Counted from the first letter of the stretch, positions 1 to 8,617 are shown. The stretch is 33,410 bases of DNA from Sorangiineae bacterium NIC37A_2 (GCA_002085155.1 NASX01000043.1:1-33410); one strand, 5' to 3'. Made by a program: numbers and translations. The notes: a model not told the origin generated them from the letters alone.

Positions 1-2
1 TC

Positions 3-113
3 ACCGACGACGGCAAGGCGGCTATCGTCGGCATCCTGAGCGGCGGCCCTTGGAGCGGCCGCTTCTATCTCTCTCCCTCCACCGCCACCGTCGCCCGCGT
101 GTCCCTCGACTGA
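3..113 (+). CDS. C-terminal fragment of an unrecognised protein
   Basis: An open frame runs in from the left edge and stops at TGA 111-113, giving 36 visible residues that begin TDDGKAAIVGILSGG and end in VARVSLD. The 5' part lies outside the window, so no family can be assigned. The GILSGG piece recalls the last strand of trypsin-like proteases, but this is too short to rely on. It converges on the minus-strand lipoprotein gene, whose stop codon is about 45 bp away, and no clear terminator hairpin lies between them. Confidence 0.4.
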   Translation, partial: TDDGKAAIVGILSGGPWSGRFYLSPSTATVARVSLD

Positions 114-156
114 GTCGAGTTCGAGGAGCTGCAGGCGACGGCGCCGAAGTGAGCTC

Positions 157-1623
157 TTAGAGGCGGTCGAGCTCGACGCGGATCAAAAATCCGCGGTTTC
201 CTTTGGAGAAGACCCCTTCGTCGACGAACCAGGCGACACCACCTCGCGCCGCGAGGCGCGTCGCTGACTGCGGGAGGGTGCTCGCGAGGAGCGGCATCCC
301 GACGGGGAAGGCCGCGAGCCCCTCCTGGCCGAAGGAAGTATCGAGCGTCCCGTCAGCCTTCGCCTTCAAGAGGACCGGGTAGCGAGTCAAAAAGCCGAGG
401 GCGTCCGCGTAGACGAGGAGTGAACCGTCTTCGAGCACGGCGAGACCGTTCACCCGGACGAAGGAGTCTTCGAGGCCAAGCTGGGTCTCGAGCTCCGGCC
501 ACACGTAATTCCCAAAGTCATAAGTGAGGCGCGCCACCCCACCTACGCCGAAGCTCTCGTCGAGCACACCGTCGAAGTCCATCTTGACGATGGTGATCGC
601 CTCCGTACGGCTATCCCTCGACGGCTCCGGCCCCGCCAGAAACAGAGAGTCCCCCGAACGAACCATCGCGTAGACGGTGCCCTCCGTGGGCGTCGCCCAG
701 CCAGAATCGCCGAAATCGGTGAGATTCTTCCCATCCAAATCGACGGCCGCCGTCACAAAGTCGCTGCCGCCCGCGACGATGAATCGGTCCTCGAGGAGCA
801 CGCCCGCGATACCCTCTTCGTTGCGCCCGTTCGTCAAGACAGCACCTGCGCCGGTGTCCTTGAGGCGGAAAGTCGTGTCGCTCTCACCCGTCGGAAGAAA
901 ACGAACGACAGCCATGTCCGTAGACTGGGGATTGTCGATCGTGCCGTTGATGTAGACGCGCCCCTCCGCGTCCTCGTGGACTCCGTAGGCGCGACTGCCG
1001 ATCGTCCAATCGATGAGACGGATGCCGTCATCCTGAAAGGACGAGTCGAGAGCGCCGTCGAGGCTCATGCGAGCCAGGCCCCAGCGACTGTCCACACCGG
1101 CACCAATGCCGCGCACAGCTCCCGCGACCCAGAGAGCATCATCGCTCGCATGAAGGGCATAAGCGACGTCCACGTTGGCATTGAAGATGGCGTTTTCTTC
1201 GGAGGGGAAGGCCACCACGGTCTTCCCTTCGTCGCCGAACGTCGTGTCTGGTTCGCCGTCTTCGTCAAAACGAGCCACCCAGAAGTCTGCGTCGAGGACG
1301 CCAGCAATCAGGATCTTCCGGTCATGGGAGAGGATGGTCTTCGGGAAACCTTCGAGGAAGAAACCCTCCGCGCCGTCCATCCCGAGATCGAACACGGTCT
1401 CTGTCTCGCCGCCACCAGTCCCCGAGGAGGATCCGCCCGAAGAGGATCCGTCCGAGGAGCTTCCGCCGCCATCCGCTGCCGAAGAGTCTTCCCCGCCAGC
1501 GCCATCGTCGGCTCCGTCGTCGGACGACCCGCCGCCGCAGGCGACGAATACTGAGCTCAATAGGAGCGCCGCTCCCAAGCTCGAAGCCAAAGAAAGCCTG
1601 CCAAGCCCAAATCTCCTCATCAT
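157..1623 (-). CDS. Delta-60 repeat (beta-propeller-like) lipoprotein
   Basis: Predicted outer-surface lipoprotein of 488 residues. It starts with a basic n-region (MMRRFGLGR), a hydrophobic stretch, and a lipobox ending FVAC near residue 29, followed by a low-complexity Gly/Ser/Asp linker to about residue 75. The rest carries at least five copies of the delta-60 repeat signature, seen as DGEPDTTFGDEGK, DGALDSSFQDDG, TGESDTTF, DGVLDESFGVGG and DGTLDTSFGQEG. Such repeats are thought to form propeller-like beta folds and are common in myxobacterial exported proteins; their ligand is generally unknown. Two consecutive ATGs (1623 and 1620) can serve as start, and no good Shine-Dalgarno sequence precedes either. 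The gene stands alone. Its upstream region contains the dispersed repeat at 1681-1728. Confidence 0.85.
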   Translation of the reverse strand: MMRRFGLGRLSLASSLGAALLLSSVFVACGGGSSDDGADDGAGGEDSSAADGGGSSSDGSSSGGSSSGTGGGETETVFDLGMDGAEGFFLEGFPKTILSHDRKILIAGVLDADFWVARFDEDGEPDTTFGDEGKTVVAFPSEENAIFNANVDVAYALHASDDALWVAGAVRGIGAGVDSRWGLARMSLDGALDSSFQDDGIRLIDWTIGSRAYGVHEDAEGRVYINGTIDNPQSTDMAVVRFLPTGESDTTFRLKDTGAGAVLTNGRNEEGIAGVLLEDRFIVAGGSDFVTAAVDLDGKNLTDFGDSGWATPTEGTVYAMVRSGDSLFLAGPEPSRDSRTEAITIVKMDFDGVLDESFGVGGVARLTYDFGNYVWPELETQLGLEDSFVRVNGLAVLEDGSLLVYADALGFLTRYPVLLKAKADGTLDTSFGQEGLAAFPVGMPLLASTLPQSATRLAARGGVAWFVDEGVFSKGNRGFLIRVELDRL

Positions 1624-2047
1624 GAGGAAAGTTTAGAACCTCTCGAGCGGCGCCTGTAAAGCGATGGTCCGCGCCCTATTTCTTTGGCCCCGGTCCATCA
1701 CCTCCGGAAAGACTCAAACGAGCCTTCACTTGCGCGCAGCCTCTCGTGGGAGCGCATCAGCTGAGCGCGCGCCGCGCGGCAGGTGTGCTCACCCTGGCCA
1801 CACTTTCGCTCATCGGCGCCGATTTGTGCTCACTCGCGAGAGAGCACCCCGGACACTCGCCGTATGGACGAAGAAGCGCCCCTTTGGATCGGCGACCCCA
1901 ACAGAAGCCCAGATCGCTCACTCGGCGAAGCTCCCGACGCCTTCTTCATAAAGACCTTCGAGAGCTCCGCGTACGGCCGAGTGCGGCTTAGAACGGGAAG
2001 ATGAGCGGCACGAGAGTGCAGGTGATCGCCGTACGGCCGAGTGCGGC
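1624..2047. other. Gene-free interval upstream of the delta-60 lipoprotein
   Basis: About 420 bp lie between the lipoprotein start and the stop of the SLC13 carrier. The short open frames here have no recognisable content. The interval holds one copy of a dispersed 48-bp repeat (1681-1728) and the extra copy of the carrier's 3' end (1970-2021). I see no convincing sigma-70 promoter for the lipoprotein and no T-tailed terminator for the carrier. Confidence 0.6.
1681..1728. repeat. Dispersed 48-bp intergenic repeat, copy 1
   Basis: This segment matches 29958-30005 at 38 of 48 positions by eye. Three blocks are conserved: TCTTTGGCCCCGG, CCATCACCTCCG and AACGAGCCTTCA. They are separated by one mismatch and by a 10-nt variable stretch that keeps its length. 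Both copies are intergenic and lie in the same orientation relative to flanking minus-strand genes. I know no named family with this sequence. Confidence 0.7.
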
Positions 2048-2081
2048 TTAGAACGGGAAGATGAGCGGCACGAGAGTGCAG
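1970..2081. repeat. Tandem duplication of the carrier gene's 3' end
   Basis: Positions 1970-2021 and 2030-2081 are identical over 52 bp, offset by 60 bp, with 8 bp between them. The right-hand copy holds the last codons of the SLC13 carrier (residues CTLVPLIFPF) and its TAA stop. The left-hand copy is the same sequence placed beyond the stop, now untranslated. The bases just outside the identity (2022-2029 versus 2082-2089) are only partly alike. Confidence 0.95.
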
Positions 2082-3832
2082 CTGACCATGGCGCACACGA
2101 GCTGCATCGGGATGCCGAGACGGAAGAAGTCCGTGAAGCGATAGCCGCCGGGCCCGAACACCATGAGGTTCGTTTGGTAGCCGATCGGCGTCGCAAACGA
2201 AGCGGAAGCCGCGAACATGACCGCAACAACAAAGGGCATGGGGCTCACACCGAGCTGCTCTGCGAGAGAAATCGCGAAGGGGAACATGAGCGCGGCCGCC
2301 GCGTTGTTCGTGACGAGCTCGGTGAGCAGCGCCGTACCCACGTAGAGCGCGAGCAGCGCAGAGATCGGCCCGTCGCCGCCGATCTGGGCGATCATTTCTG
2401 CGATCTGTTTATCCAGACCAGACACCCGGATCGACTCGCCCAGCCCAAAAGCGGCAGCGATCGCCACCAGCACCGGCATTTCAATGGACCGGCGCGCCTC
2501 AGCGCCCGTGACGCAACCGGTCAAGACCATCGCCGTCGCGCCGGCCACCGCCGCCTGAAACATGCTCACGAACTCCGTCGCCGCTCCCAGCACCATCACG
2601 ACCAAGATGAACAGCGCGAGGAACATCTTGTCATAACGGAAGCGACTTGAATCCGCGACCTCGCTCACCAGATAGAAGTCACGGCGGTTTCTATGGCTGT
2701 CGAGCCAGGAAGGCTGCGCGTCGAGCAGGAGGATGTCTCCCGCTTCGAGCACGATGTCCCCGATGCGACCTTCGATGCGTTTACCGTCCCGCGCGGCCGC
2801 GACCACGACCGCCTGAAACTGGCCGCGGAAGTCGCCGTCGCGGATCGACTGCCCGCACAGGGGATTGCCAGGCGCCACGACCGCTTCGATCAGGGTTCTC
2901 TCCGCCGTCTGGAACGACACGTCGGCTGAGAGCGTGGGCGCAGCGACGAGGCCCGCCACCCGCTGCAAGTCCACGATCGACTCCCGGGGCCCGACGAAGA
3001 TGAGCCTGTCCCGAGCCTCGAGCACCATGGTGGGCTCGACCGCGGGGATGCGCGTGGTGCCGCGGTGGATCTCAGCCAGATACGCGCCCGGAAGATGGCG
3101 AAGGCCCGCTCCTTCGATGGACTTTCCAATCAGCGGGCCAGCTTCGGCCACAATGAACTCACAGGTGTACTCTCGCGGATCGTCATTCGCGCTCACCGCG
3201 GGACGCCGATCGGGCAGCACCCGACTCGCGAAAACGACGAGCATCAAACAACCCACCAGCGCGACCGGGATCCCGATCGGCGCGATGTCGAAAATGCCGA
3301 GCTGACGAAGACCCTCCACTTGCCCGAGGCGCTTCTCGATGAGGCCCGTGACGACGAGATTGGTACTCGTGCCGATGACCGTGATCGTGCCGCCGAGGAT
3401 GGTCGCGTACGAGAGCGGCATCAAAAACTTCGAGGCGGGCATCTTGTGCTTCCGGGCCCACTCGCTCACCGCCGGCACCAGGGCCGCCACGATCGGGGTG
3501 TTATTGAGCAGCGAGGAGAGCCCCGCGACGGGCAAGCTCAAGCGCAGGAGCGCGATGCTCACGCTCTTCGATTCGCCGAGCAGGAGCGAGGCGACCTTCG
3601 ACATGGCGCCCGTTTGGCGCACGCCAGCGGCGACGATGAACAGGGCAGCGACGGTGAGCATGCCTTCGTTGGCAAAACCCGAGATCGCCGTCTTGGCGTC
3701 GATGACATTGAAGAGAAGCGCCGCGACAAGCCCCCCCAAGAGCACGGCATCCGCTCCCAAAGAGGAGAAGATGAGCAGGCCGACGACTCCGATCAGAATG
3801 CCGAGCGTCAACCCGGATTGGGTCCAGTTCAT
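2048..3832 (-). CDS. SLC13/DASS-type permease with two RCK_C domains
   Basis: Inner-membrane carrier of the divalent anion:Na+ symporter superfamily, 594 residues. Hydrophobic segments fill residues 1-205, including an SLLNNTPIVAAL loop and GTSTNLVV. Two TrkA-C/RCK_C-type cytoplasmic domains follow at about 220-292 and 308-382, each with the pattern G(P/N)xxGxSI...DxxLxxG or an equivalent. A second hydrophobic half spans about 395-594 and includes TNNAAAALMFPF and TPIGYQTNLMVFGPGG. This hairpin-permease/RCK/permease order is usual for bacterial SLC13 family permeases of 590-610 residues. The anion (sulfate, C4-dicarboxylate or another) cannot be read from the sequence. The ATG at 3832 begins a proper membrane segment, but its Shine-Dalgarno match is weak. 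The gene appears monocistronic, and its last codons lie inside the 60-bp duplication. Confidence 0.9.
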   Translation of the reverse strand: MNWTQSGLTLGILIGVVGLLIFSSLGADAVLLGGLVAALLFNVIDAKTAISGFANEGMLTVAALFIVAAGVRQTGAMSKVASLLLGESKSVSIALLRLSLPVAGLSSLLNNTPIVAALVPAVSEWARKHKMPASKFLMPLSYATILGGTITVIGTSTNLVVTGLIEKRLGQVEGLRQLGIFDIAPIGIPVALVGCLMLVVFASRVLPDRRPAVSANDDPREYTCEFIVAEAGPLIGKSIEGAGLRHLPGAYLAEIHRGTTRIPAVEPTMVLEARDRLIFVGPRESIVDLQRVAGLVAAPTLSADVSFQTAERTLIEAVVAPGNPLCGQSIRDGDFRGQFQAVVVAAARDGKRIEGRIGDIVLEAGDILLLDAQPSWLDSHRNRRDFYLVSEVADSSRFRYDKMFLALFILVVMVLGAATEFVSMFQAAVAGATAMVLTGCVTGAEARRSIEMPVLVAIAAAFGLGESIRVSGLDKQIAEMIAQIGGDGPISALLALYVGTALLTELVTNNAAAALMFPFAISLAEQLGVSPMPFVVAVMFAASASFATPIGYQTNLMVFGPGGYRFTDFFRLGIPMQLVCAMVSCTLVPLIFPF

Positions 3833-4021
3833 TTGCGGGCGCCCATCAGCAATAACCGTGCTGGGCGCTGGAGGTTCAAATGTCGCTGGAACTGCTCGGC
3901 ACGTCGACTTTTCGTAAGTTGGGCGCGCGCATATTTCCTCGTTTTTCGAGCATATGTACTGCCGCCCGTGAGATGTGCTGCCTCCGGGAAGTTCTCAAGA
4001 TGAGACAGCCGTGGAATTTGG

Positions 4022-4807
4022 TCAGGGCGGCGGGGCGCCGACGCGGACCACGAGCATGTCTGCGTCCGTGAGGTCCGTTTCCTGTCCATAGTCCGCGGTC
4101 ATCTGGAAACGGCCCGGGGCTCTCTCCCGAAGCAGCCCTTCGAGCTCCCTGGGGAACCACTGACGAAGCACGAGCGGAGCTCCCTCCTGTCGCACGCCTC
4201 GGGTCTCGTAGACAGTCCGAATCGTGAGCAAGCGACGCGCGGGGTCGTAGGCGAAACCCTCAAAGGTCAGAACGATCTCACCTGTGCGGCTGTCCACGAA
4301 AGGGTCACAGGGGAAGAGCTCCTCCGGATCTGCGTCGAGCTCGTCACTCGAGGGGACCATGCTGTCGAAGAGGATGGTCCCGCCGGGCGCGAGGTGGTGC
4401 TCTGCGGTCTCGAGGAACGCTAAGAGCTCTTGCCGTGTGTGCAGGTGGGCGACGACGTTGAAGGTGCCGAGCACGAGCCCGAAGCGCTCCCCGAGACGAA
4501 GGCTCCGCATGTCCCCGCGCACGATGCGCACCCGCTCGCGTACTTCTTCCGGCTCCGCGCACAGCTTTTCTTCCAGCCGAGCGAGCATCGCCTGCGACAG
4601 ATCGACGGCTGTGACGCGCACACCGGCACGCAGGAGCGGCAGGGTGACTCGACCGCTCCCCGCGCCAAACTCGAGCACCTCGCCGCCTTGGGCGAGAGCT
4701 TCTCTCACAAAGAACTCGACGTCCGCGCTGCGCCCCTCAAAGGCCGCCTCATAGCGCTCGGGCTCGAGATAGTACTCGAGCCCTCGCTCGTCGACGTCCT
4801 GGCTCAA
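4022..4807 (-). CDS. Class I SAM-dependent methyltransferase
   Basis: Predicted cytoplasmic methyltransferase with a Rossmann fold, 261 residues from the start chosen here. Motif I is [10 protein letters not shown] (about 44-53), followed by the acidic loop VTAVDLS, then GTFNVVAHL and a post-motif [11 protein letters not shown]. The substrate is unknown. I place the start at TTG 4807, which overlaps the rpoZ stop as TTGA. An ATG at 4867 would keep the frame open but would sit deep inside rpoZ and add 20 residues ([12 protein letters not shown]...) unlike the family's N-terminus. The TTGA overlap suggests translational coupling to rpoZ. Confidence 0.82.
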   Translation of the reverse strand: MSQDVDERGLEYYLEPERYEAAFEGRSADVEFFVREALAQGGEVLEFGAGSGRVTLPLLRAGVRVTAVDLSQAMLARLEEKLCAEPEEVRERVRIVRGDMRSLRLGERFGLVLGTFNVVAHLHTRQELLAFLETAEHHLAPGGTILFDSMVPSSDELDADPEELFPCDPFVDSRTGEIVLTFEGFAYDPARRLLTIRTVYETRGVRQEGAPLVLRQWFPRELEGLLRERAPGRFQMTADYGQETDLTDADMLVVRVGAPPP

Positions 4808-5040
4808 TAGCGGGATTCGACTTCCTGAATGTACTCGTTCACGGCCTCGTGCGAGGGGCGGTTCCAATGAACCTTGCCCTTTGCGATCTCGCGGAGCGCG
4901 ATCACTGCAGCCTTGTTCTTCGAATTCACAAGGGCAGGTTCACCCTTCATGAGGTCCCGACAGCGCTGCGCCGCCAAGACGACGAGGGCAAAACGGTTCT
5001 CTTCCTTCTCCAAACAATCTTCGACGGTGACTCGTGCCAT
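4804..5040 (-). CDS. rpoZ: DNA-directed RNA polymerase omega subunit
   Basis: Small RNA polymerase subunit that wraps the C-terminal tail of beta-prime and aids core assembly. The 78-residue product begins [20 protein letters not shown], with the family's conserved NRF-x-L-V block and the AAQRCRDL helix, followed by [19 protein letters not shown]. Length and order agree with other omega proteins. The ATG at 5040 is the natural start. It is the first gene of a two-gene unit with the methyltransferase and is divergent from topA across an AT-rich intergenic spot. Confidence 0.95.
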   Translation of the reverse strand: MARVTVEDCLEKEENRFALVVLAAQRCRDLMKGEPALVNSKNKAAVIALREIAKGKVHWNRPSHEAVNEYIQEVESRY

Positions 5041-5241
5041 GGATTCGATCTCGGCCCGGTTCGACGAAAGGCCAGCCGGGGCGAAAAAACTTAGGCCGCC
5101 CGCCCGGTTCCAGCAAGGGTCTCCGCCTTCTAGAGTCCCGAGATTTTATACTGAACAGAATGGGGGTCCTCCGAGGTATTCGGGCGATCGGGGGTGATAG
5201 GAGTTGACACCCGGCCGGGACAGCACAATCTCGCGAGCCGC
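5041..5241. promoter_or_regulatory. Divergent rpoZ/topA promoter region
   Basis: These 200 bp separate divergent rpoZ and topA. An A/T-rich island at about 5141-5160 interrupts GC-rich DNA. On the plus strand it reads TATACT (5147-5152), a five-of-six -10 match without a good -35. On the minus strand it reads TATAAA. Further on, TTGACA at 5204-5209 is a perfect -35, but only poor -10 matches (such as CACAAT at 5224) follow it at short spacing. Which of these is used cannot be decided by eye. Confidence 0.35.
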
Positions 5242-8034
5242 GTGTCCAAGTCGCTCGTGATTGTGGAGTCTCCCGCCAAGGCCCGGACCATCTCCGGGTT
5301 CCTCGGCAAAAAGTATGTCGTCGAGTCTTCGATCGGCCACATTCGCGATTTGCCTCGCTCAGCGGCGGATATCCCCGCGAAATACAAGAAGGAACCCTGG
5401 GCTCGCCTCGGCGTCGACGTCGACCATGACTTCCGCCCGCTCTACATCGTCGATAGCGACAAGAAAGAGCACATCAAAAAGCTCCAAGCGCTCGCCGACC
5501 AGGCCGACGAAATCCTGCTCGCGACCGATGAAGATCGCGAAGGAGAGAGCATCGCCTGGCACCTGCTCGAGGTCTTGAAGCCACGCGTTCCGGTCAAGCG
5601 GATGGTGTTCCATGAGATCACCGAGAAGGCGATCCAGGCCGCCATCGATAGCCCCCGCGAGCTCGACCGGCGTCTCGTCGACGCCCAGGAGGCCCGCCGC
5701 ATCCTCGACCGCCTCTACGGCTACGAGGTCTCGCCCGTGCTCTGGAAGAAGGTCATGCCCCGTCTGTCGGCGGGCCGCGTGCAATCCGTGGCCACGCGCA
5801 TCGTGGTCGAGCGAGAGCGAGAGCGCATCGCCTTCTCCTCAGCCACCTACTGGGACATCGAGGCCGAGTTTGAGGCTCCGAAAGGCACCCCGCCCCGTTT
5901 CCCCGCGACCCTGACCAGCGTCGACGGCCAACGCCTCGCGACAGGGAAGGACTTCGACGACTCCGGCAAGCTCAAGAAGGACATCCGCCTCCTCACCGAG
6001 AAGGAAGCGAACGAGCTCGCGCGCGCCCTCGAAGGGCGCGACGCTCGCGTCACCTCCGTCGAACGCAAGCCGAACCGCCGCAGCCCCGCGGCGCCCTTCA
6101 TGACCTCGACGCTCCAGCAGGAGGCCGGCCGAAAGCTCCGTTACTCGTCCTCCCGCACGATGCGCGCCGCGCAGCGCCTCTACGAGAACGGTTTCATCAC
6201 CTACATGCGTACCGACAGCACGACGCTCTCGGATACAGCGCTCGCCGCCGCGCGCTCCCTGATCGGTAAGCTCTACGGTCCCGAGTACCTCCCGAAGAGC
6301 CCGCGCCTCTACAAGAACAAGGTCAAAAACGCCCAGGAAGCGCACGAAGCGATTCGCCCCGCCGGCGACGAATTCCAGCATCCTGACGACGTCGCGCGCC
6401 AAGTGGGTCCCGACGAAGCAAAGCTCTATGAGCTGATCTGGAAGCGCACCGTGGCGTCCCAGATGGAAGACGCGCGCGGCGAGAGCGTGAGCGTGCTGCT
6501 CGAGATGGACGCCAGCGGCACCAAGGCCGAGTTCTCGGTCCGCGGCAACACCATCACCTTCCCCGGCTTCCTCCGGGCCTACGTCGAGGGCAGTGACGAT
6601 CCGAGCGCTGAGCTCGAAAACCGAGAAAATCCCCTGCCGCCGCTCAGCGAGGGCATGATCGTCAAACCTCAGAAGCTCGCCCCGACCGGTCACGAGACCC
6701 AGCCTCCTGCCCGCTACACGGAAGCCTCGCTCGTGCGTCGCCTGGAGGAGCTCGGTGTCGGCCGTCCTTCGACCTACGCGTCCATCATCGCGACGATCTT
6801 GGATCGCGGTTACGTTTGGAAGCGCGGCACCGCCTTGGTCCCGACCTTCCGCGCCTTTGCGGTCGTGACCCTGCTCGAGAAACACTTCGGGGAGCTCGTT
6901 GACTTCGCCTTCACGGCTCGCATGGAAGATGAGCTTGACGCGATCGCCGGCGGCAACGCTGAAGCGGTCCCCTGGCTGCGCAACTTCTATTTCGGCCTGA
7001 ACGGTAAGGCGAACCCTGAGCGGCCTCTCGACGTCGGACTCAAGGCTCTCGTCGCCAATAATCTCGGGGAAATCGACGCCCGCGCTATCAATTCACTCCC
7101 GATCGGCGAGGACGATAGTGGCGTTCCGATCGTGGCGCGGGTCGGACGCTACGGCGCCTACCTCTCCCGCGGCGAGGACACCGCCAACATTCCCGATGAC
7201 CTCGCTCCCGACGAGCTCACCCGCGAAAAAGCGCTCGAGCTTCTGAGCGCACCGAGCGGCGAACGGCTCATCGGAACACATCCCGAGTCGGGCCTGCCCA
7301 TCTTCGCCAAGGCCGGTCGCTTCGGCGCCTATCTTCAGGTCGGTGTCCTCGAGAAAGACTCCAAGGAGAAGCCCCAGACCGCCTCGCTCCTCAAGAGCCA
7401 GAGTCCCCAGACGATCACGCTCGAAGAAGCCCTCGCTCTCCTGTCACTGCCGCGCACGGTCGGCGTCGACCCCGCAGACGGCGTCGAAATCACCGCGCAG
7501 ATCGGGCGCTACGGCCCCTACGTCGCAAAAGGAAAAGACAGCCGCAGCCTCGAGCGCGAAGAACAGGTCTTCACGGTCACCCTCGAGGAAGCTCTCGCTC
7601 TCTTCGCCGCCCCGCGCCGCCGCGGCGCGCGGAAGGTCGTCGAGCCACTCCGGGAGCTCGGGCTCGATCCTGTTTCCGGCGGACTCATCACCATGCGTGA
7701 GGGTCGCTTCGGTATTTATGTGACCGACGGCGAGACAAACGCTTCGCTCCGTCGCGAAGACGATCCGAAGACGATGACCCCCGAGCGCGCCCACGAGCTC
7801 CTACAGCTCCGCCGCGAAGCGGGCCCGTCGGCGAAGAAGGCCAAGAAGAAGGCGAGTAAGAAGGCGGCAGGCGAGGCCGCTCCGAAGGCCACCGCGAAGA
7901 AGGCCGCGAAAAAGACCGTCGCGAAGAAAGCCGCCGCCAAGAAGACCGTAAAGAAGGCGGCCAAGACGACGGCGAAGAAGACCACCACGCGCAGCAAGTC
8001 GAAGTCCGAAGAAGCCTCACCGAGCGCCGAGTAA
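5242..8034 (+). CDS. topA: DNA topoisomerase I with histone H1-like tail
   Basis: Type IA topoisomerase that relaxes negatively supercoiled DNA through a 5'-phosphotyrosine intermediate; about 930 residues. The Toprim domain shows LVIVESPAKA at the N-terminus and DEDREGE (residues 96-102) for Mg2+ binding. The catalytic tyrosine is in GFITYMRTDST (Tyr321). The C-terminal part lacks the Cys4 zinc fingers of the E. coli enzyme. It has four glycine-rich repeats of the topoisomerase C-terminal type instead, with cores GRYGAYL, GRFGAYL, GRYGPYV and GRFGIYV. The last 70 or so residues are Lys/Ala-rich and histone H1-like. I chose GTG 5242 because it gives VSKSLVIVESPAK, the usual family N-terminus. 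GTG 5194 would add 16 residues with no family counterpart. Confidence 0.96.
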   Translation: MSKSLVIVESPAKARTISGFLGKKYVVESSIGHIRDLPRSAADIPAKYKKEPWARLGVDVDHDFRPLYIVDSDKKEHIKKLQALADQADEILLATDEDREGESIAWHLLEVLKPRVPVKRMVFHEITEKAIQAAIDSPRELDRRLVDAQEARRILDRLYGYEVSPVLWKKVMPRLSAGRVQSVATRIVVERERERIAFSSATYWDIEAEFEAPKGTPPRFPATLTSVDGQRLATGKDFDDSGKLKKDIRLLTEKEANELARALEGRDARVTSVERKPNRRSPAAPFMTSTLQQEAGRKLRYSSSRTMRAAQRLYENGFITYMRTDSTTLSDTALAAARSLIGKLYGPEYLPKSPRLYKNKVKNAQEAHEAIRPAGDEFQHPDDVARQVGPDEAKLYELIWKRTVASQMEDARGESVSVLLEMDASGTKAEFSVRGNTITFPGFLRAYVEGSDDPSAELENRENPLPPLSEGMIVKPQKLAPTGHETQPPARYTEASLVRRLEELGVGRPSTYASIIATILDRGYVWKRGTALVPTFRAFAVVTLLEKHFGELVDFAFTARMEDELDAIAGGNAEAVPWLRNFYFGLNGKANPERPLDVGLKALVANNLGEIDARAINSLPIGEDDSGVPIVARVGRYGAYLSRGEDTANIPDDLAPDELTREKALELLSAPSGERLIGTHPESGLPIFAKAGRFGAYLQVGVLEKDSKEKPQTASLLKSQSPQTITLEEALALLSLPRTVGVDPADGVEITAQIGRYGPYVAKGKDSRSLEREEQVFTVTLEEALALFAAPRRRGARKVVEPLRELGLDPVSGGLITMREGRFGIYVTDGETNASLRREDDPKTMTPERAHELLQLRREAGPSAKKAKKKASKKAAGEAAPKATAKKAAKKTVAKKAAAKKTVKKAAKTTAKKTTTRSKSKSEEASPSAE

Positions 8035-8134
8035 ATCGGGGGGCACGCCGCGCAAGCGCGGCCCTCGCCCCGGCGAATTCACTTCGCCCGAGGAGGGGGC
8101 AGCTGCCCCTCCAGGAAACAGCCCCCTCGCGCCC
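8035..8134. other. Convergent topA/coaD intergenic region with GC hairpins
   Basis: The 100 bp between the two stop codons carry several GC-rich inverted repeats. They are CCGCG-CAAG-CGCGG (8048-8061), GGCGAA-TTCAC-TTCGCC (8072-8088), the palindrome GGGGCAGCTGCCCC (8096-8109), and GAGGGGGC (8093-8100) pairing with GCCCCCTC (8121-8128). None is followed by a T-run on either strand, so they are at best non-canonical bidirectional terminators. Confidence 0.4.
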
Positions 8135-8617
8135 TCAGCGCCCGTACTTCTTCACGAGCGCCCGACACACAGGCTCGGGCGCGTAGCGGCTCACGTCGCC
8201 GCCGTGCTTCGAGATCTCGCGCACGAGGGAAGCGGAAATGAACCCGTAGCGCGTGCGCGTCGGGAGAAAGACCGTCTCGAGTTCACTCGCCAGATCAGCG
8301 TTCGCATGCGCGATCTGGAGCTCGTATTCGAAGTCCGACCCGACGCGGAGTCCGCGGACGATGACCTGGGCTCCGACCTCCCGTGCGTAGTCGACGAGCA
8401 GCCCTCCGAAGGAGGCCACCCGAACGTTCGGTATCTCTGCGCAGACCTCCGTCACCAGCGCGATCCTCTCTTCGACCGAGAAGAGCGCGCTCCGCGTCGG
8501 ATGGATGCCGACGGCCACGATCAGCTCCGGAAAGATCGACGCGGCGCGCCGAACGACGTCCAGGTGCCCATGGGTGATCGGATCGAAACTTCCTGCGTAG
8601 AGCGCGAGCTGGCTCAT
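8135..8617 (-). CDS. coaD: Phosphopantetheine adenylyltransferase
   Basis: Catalyses the fourth step of coenzyme A synthesis: 4'-phosphopantetheine plus ATP gives dephospho-CoA and pyrophosphate. The 160-residue protein starts MSQLALYAGSFDPITHGH, with the nucleotidyltransferase TxGH signature (Thr15-His18 region). It continues with VRGLRVGSDFEYELQ and a C-terminal YGFISASLVREI that matches the usual ISSS/TxVRE motif. Length is typical. The start ATG lies 6 nt after the stop of the upstream TPR lipoprotein, so the two are very probably co-transcribed. CoA supply also feeds the phosphopantetheine arms of carrier proteins such as those at 14682-27908, though nothing links the two directly. Confidence 0.96.
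   Translation of the reverse strand: MSQLALYAGSFDPITHGHLDVVRRAASIFPELIVAVGIHPTRSALFSVEERIALVTEVCAEIPNVRVASFGGLLVDYAREVGAQVIVRGLRVGSDFEYELQIAHANADLASELETVFLPTRTRYGFISASLVREISKHGGDVSRYAPEPVCRALVKKYGR

Noticed and set aside
1664-1951. Small plus-strand frames between the lipoprotein and the carrier
   Set aside because: No ribosome site, no recognisable protein features, and they run across the dispersed repeat.
3065-4003. 312-codon plus-strand frame opposite the SLC13 carrier
   Set aside because: It lies antisense to a clear membrane protein, its translation is charged low-complexity text, and it runs past the carrier's start. Antisense shadow.
5194-5241. Upstream GTG start for topA
   Set aside because: It would add 16 residues before the conserved SLVIVESPAKA block, and it lies upstream of TTGACA, which could be the promoter itself.
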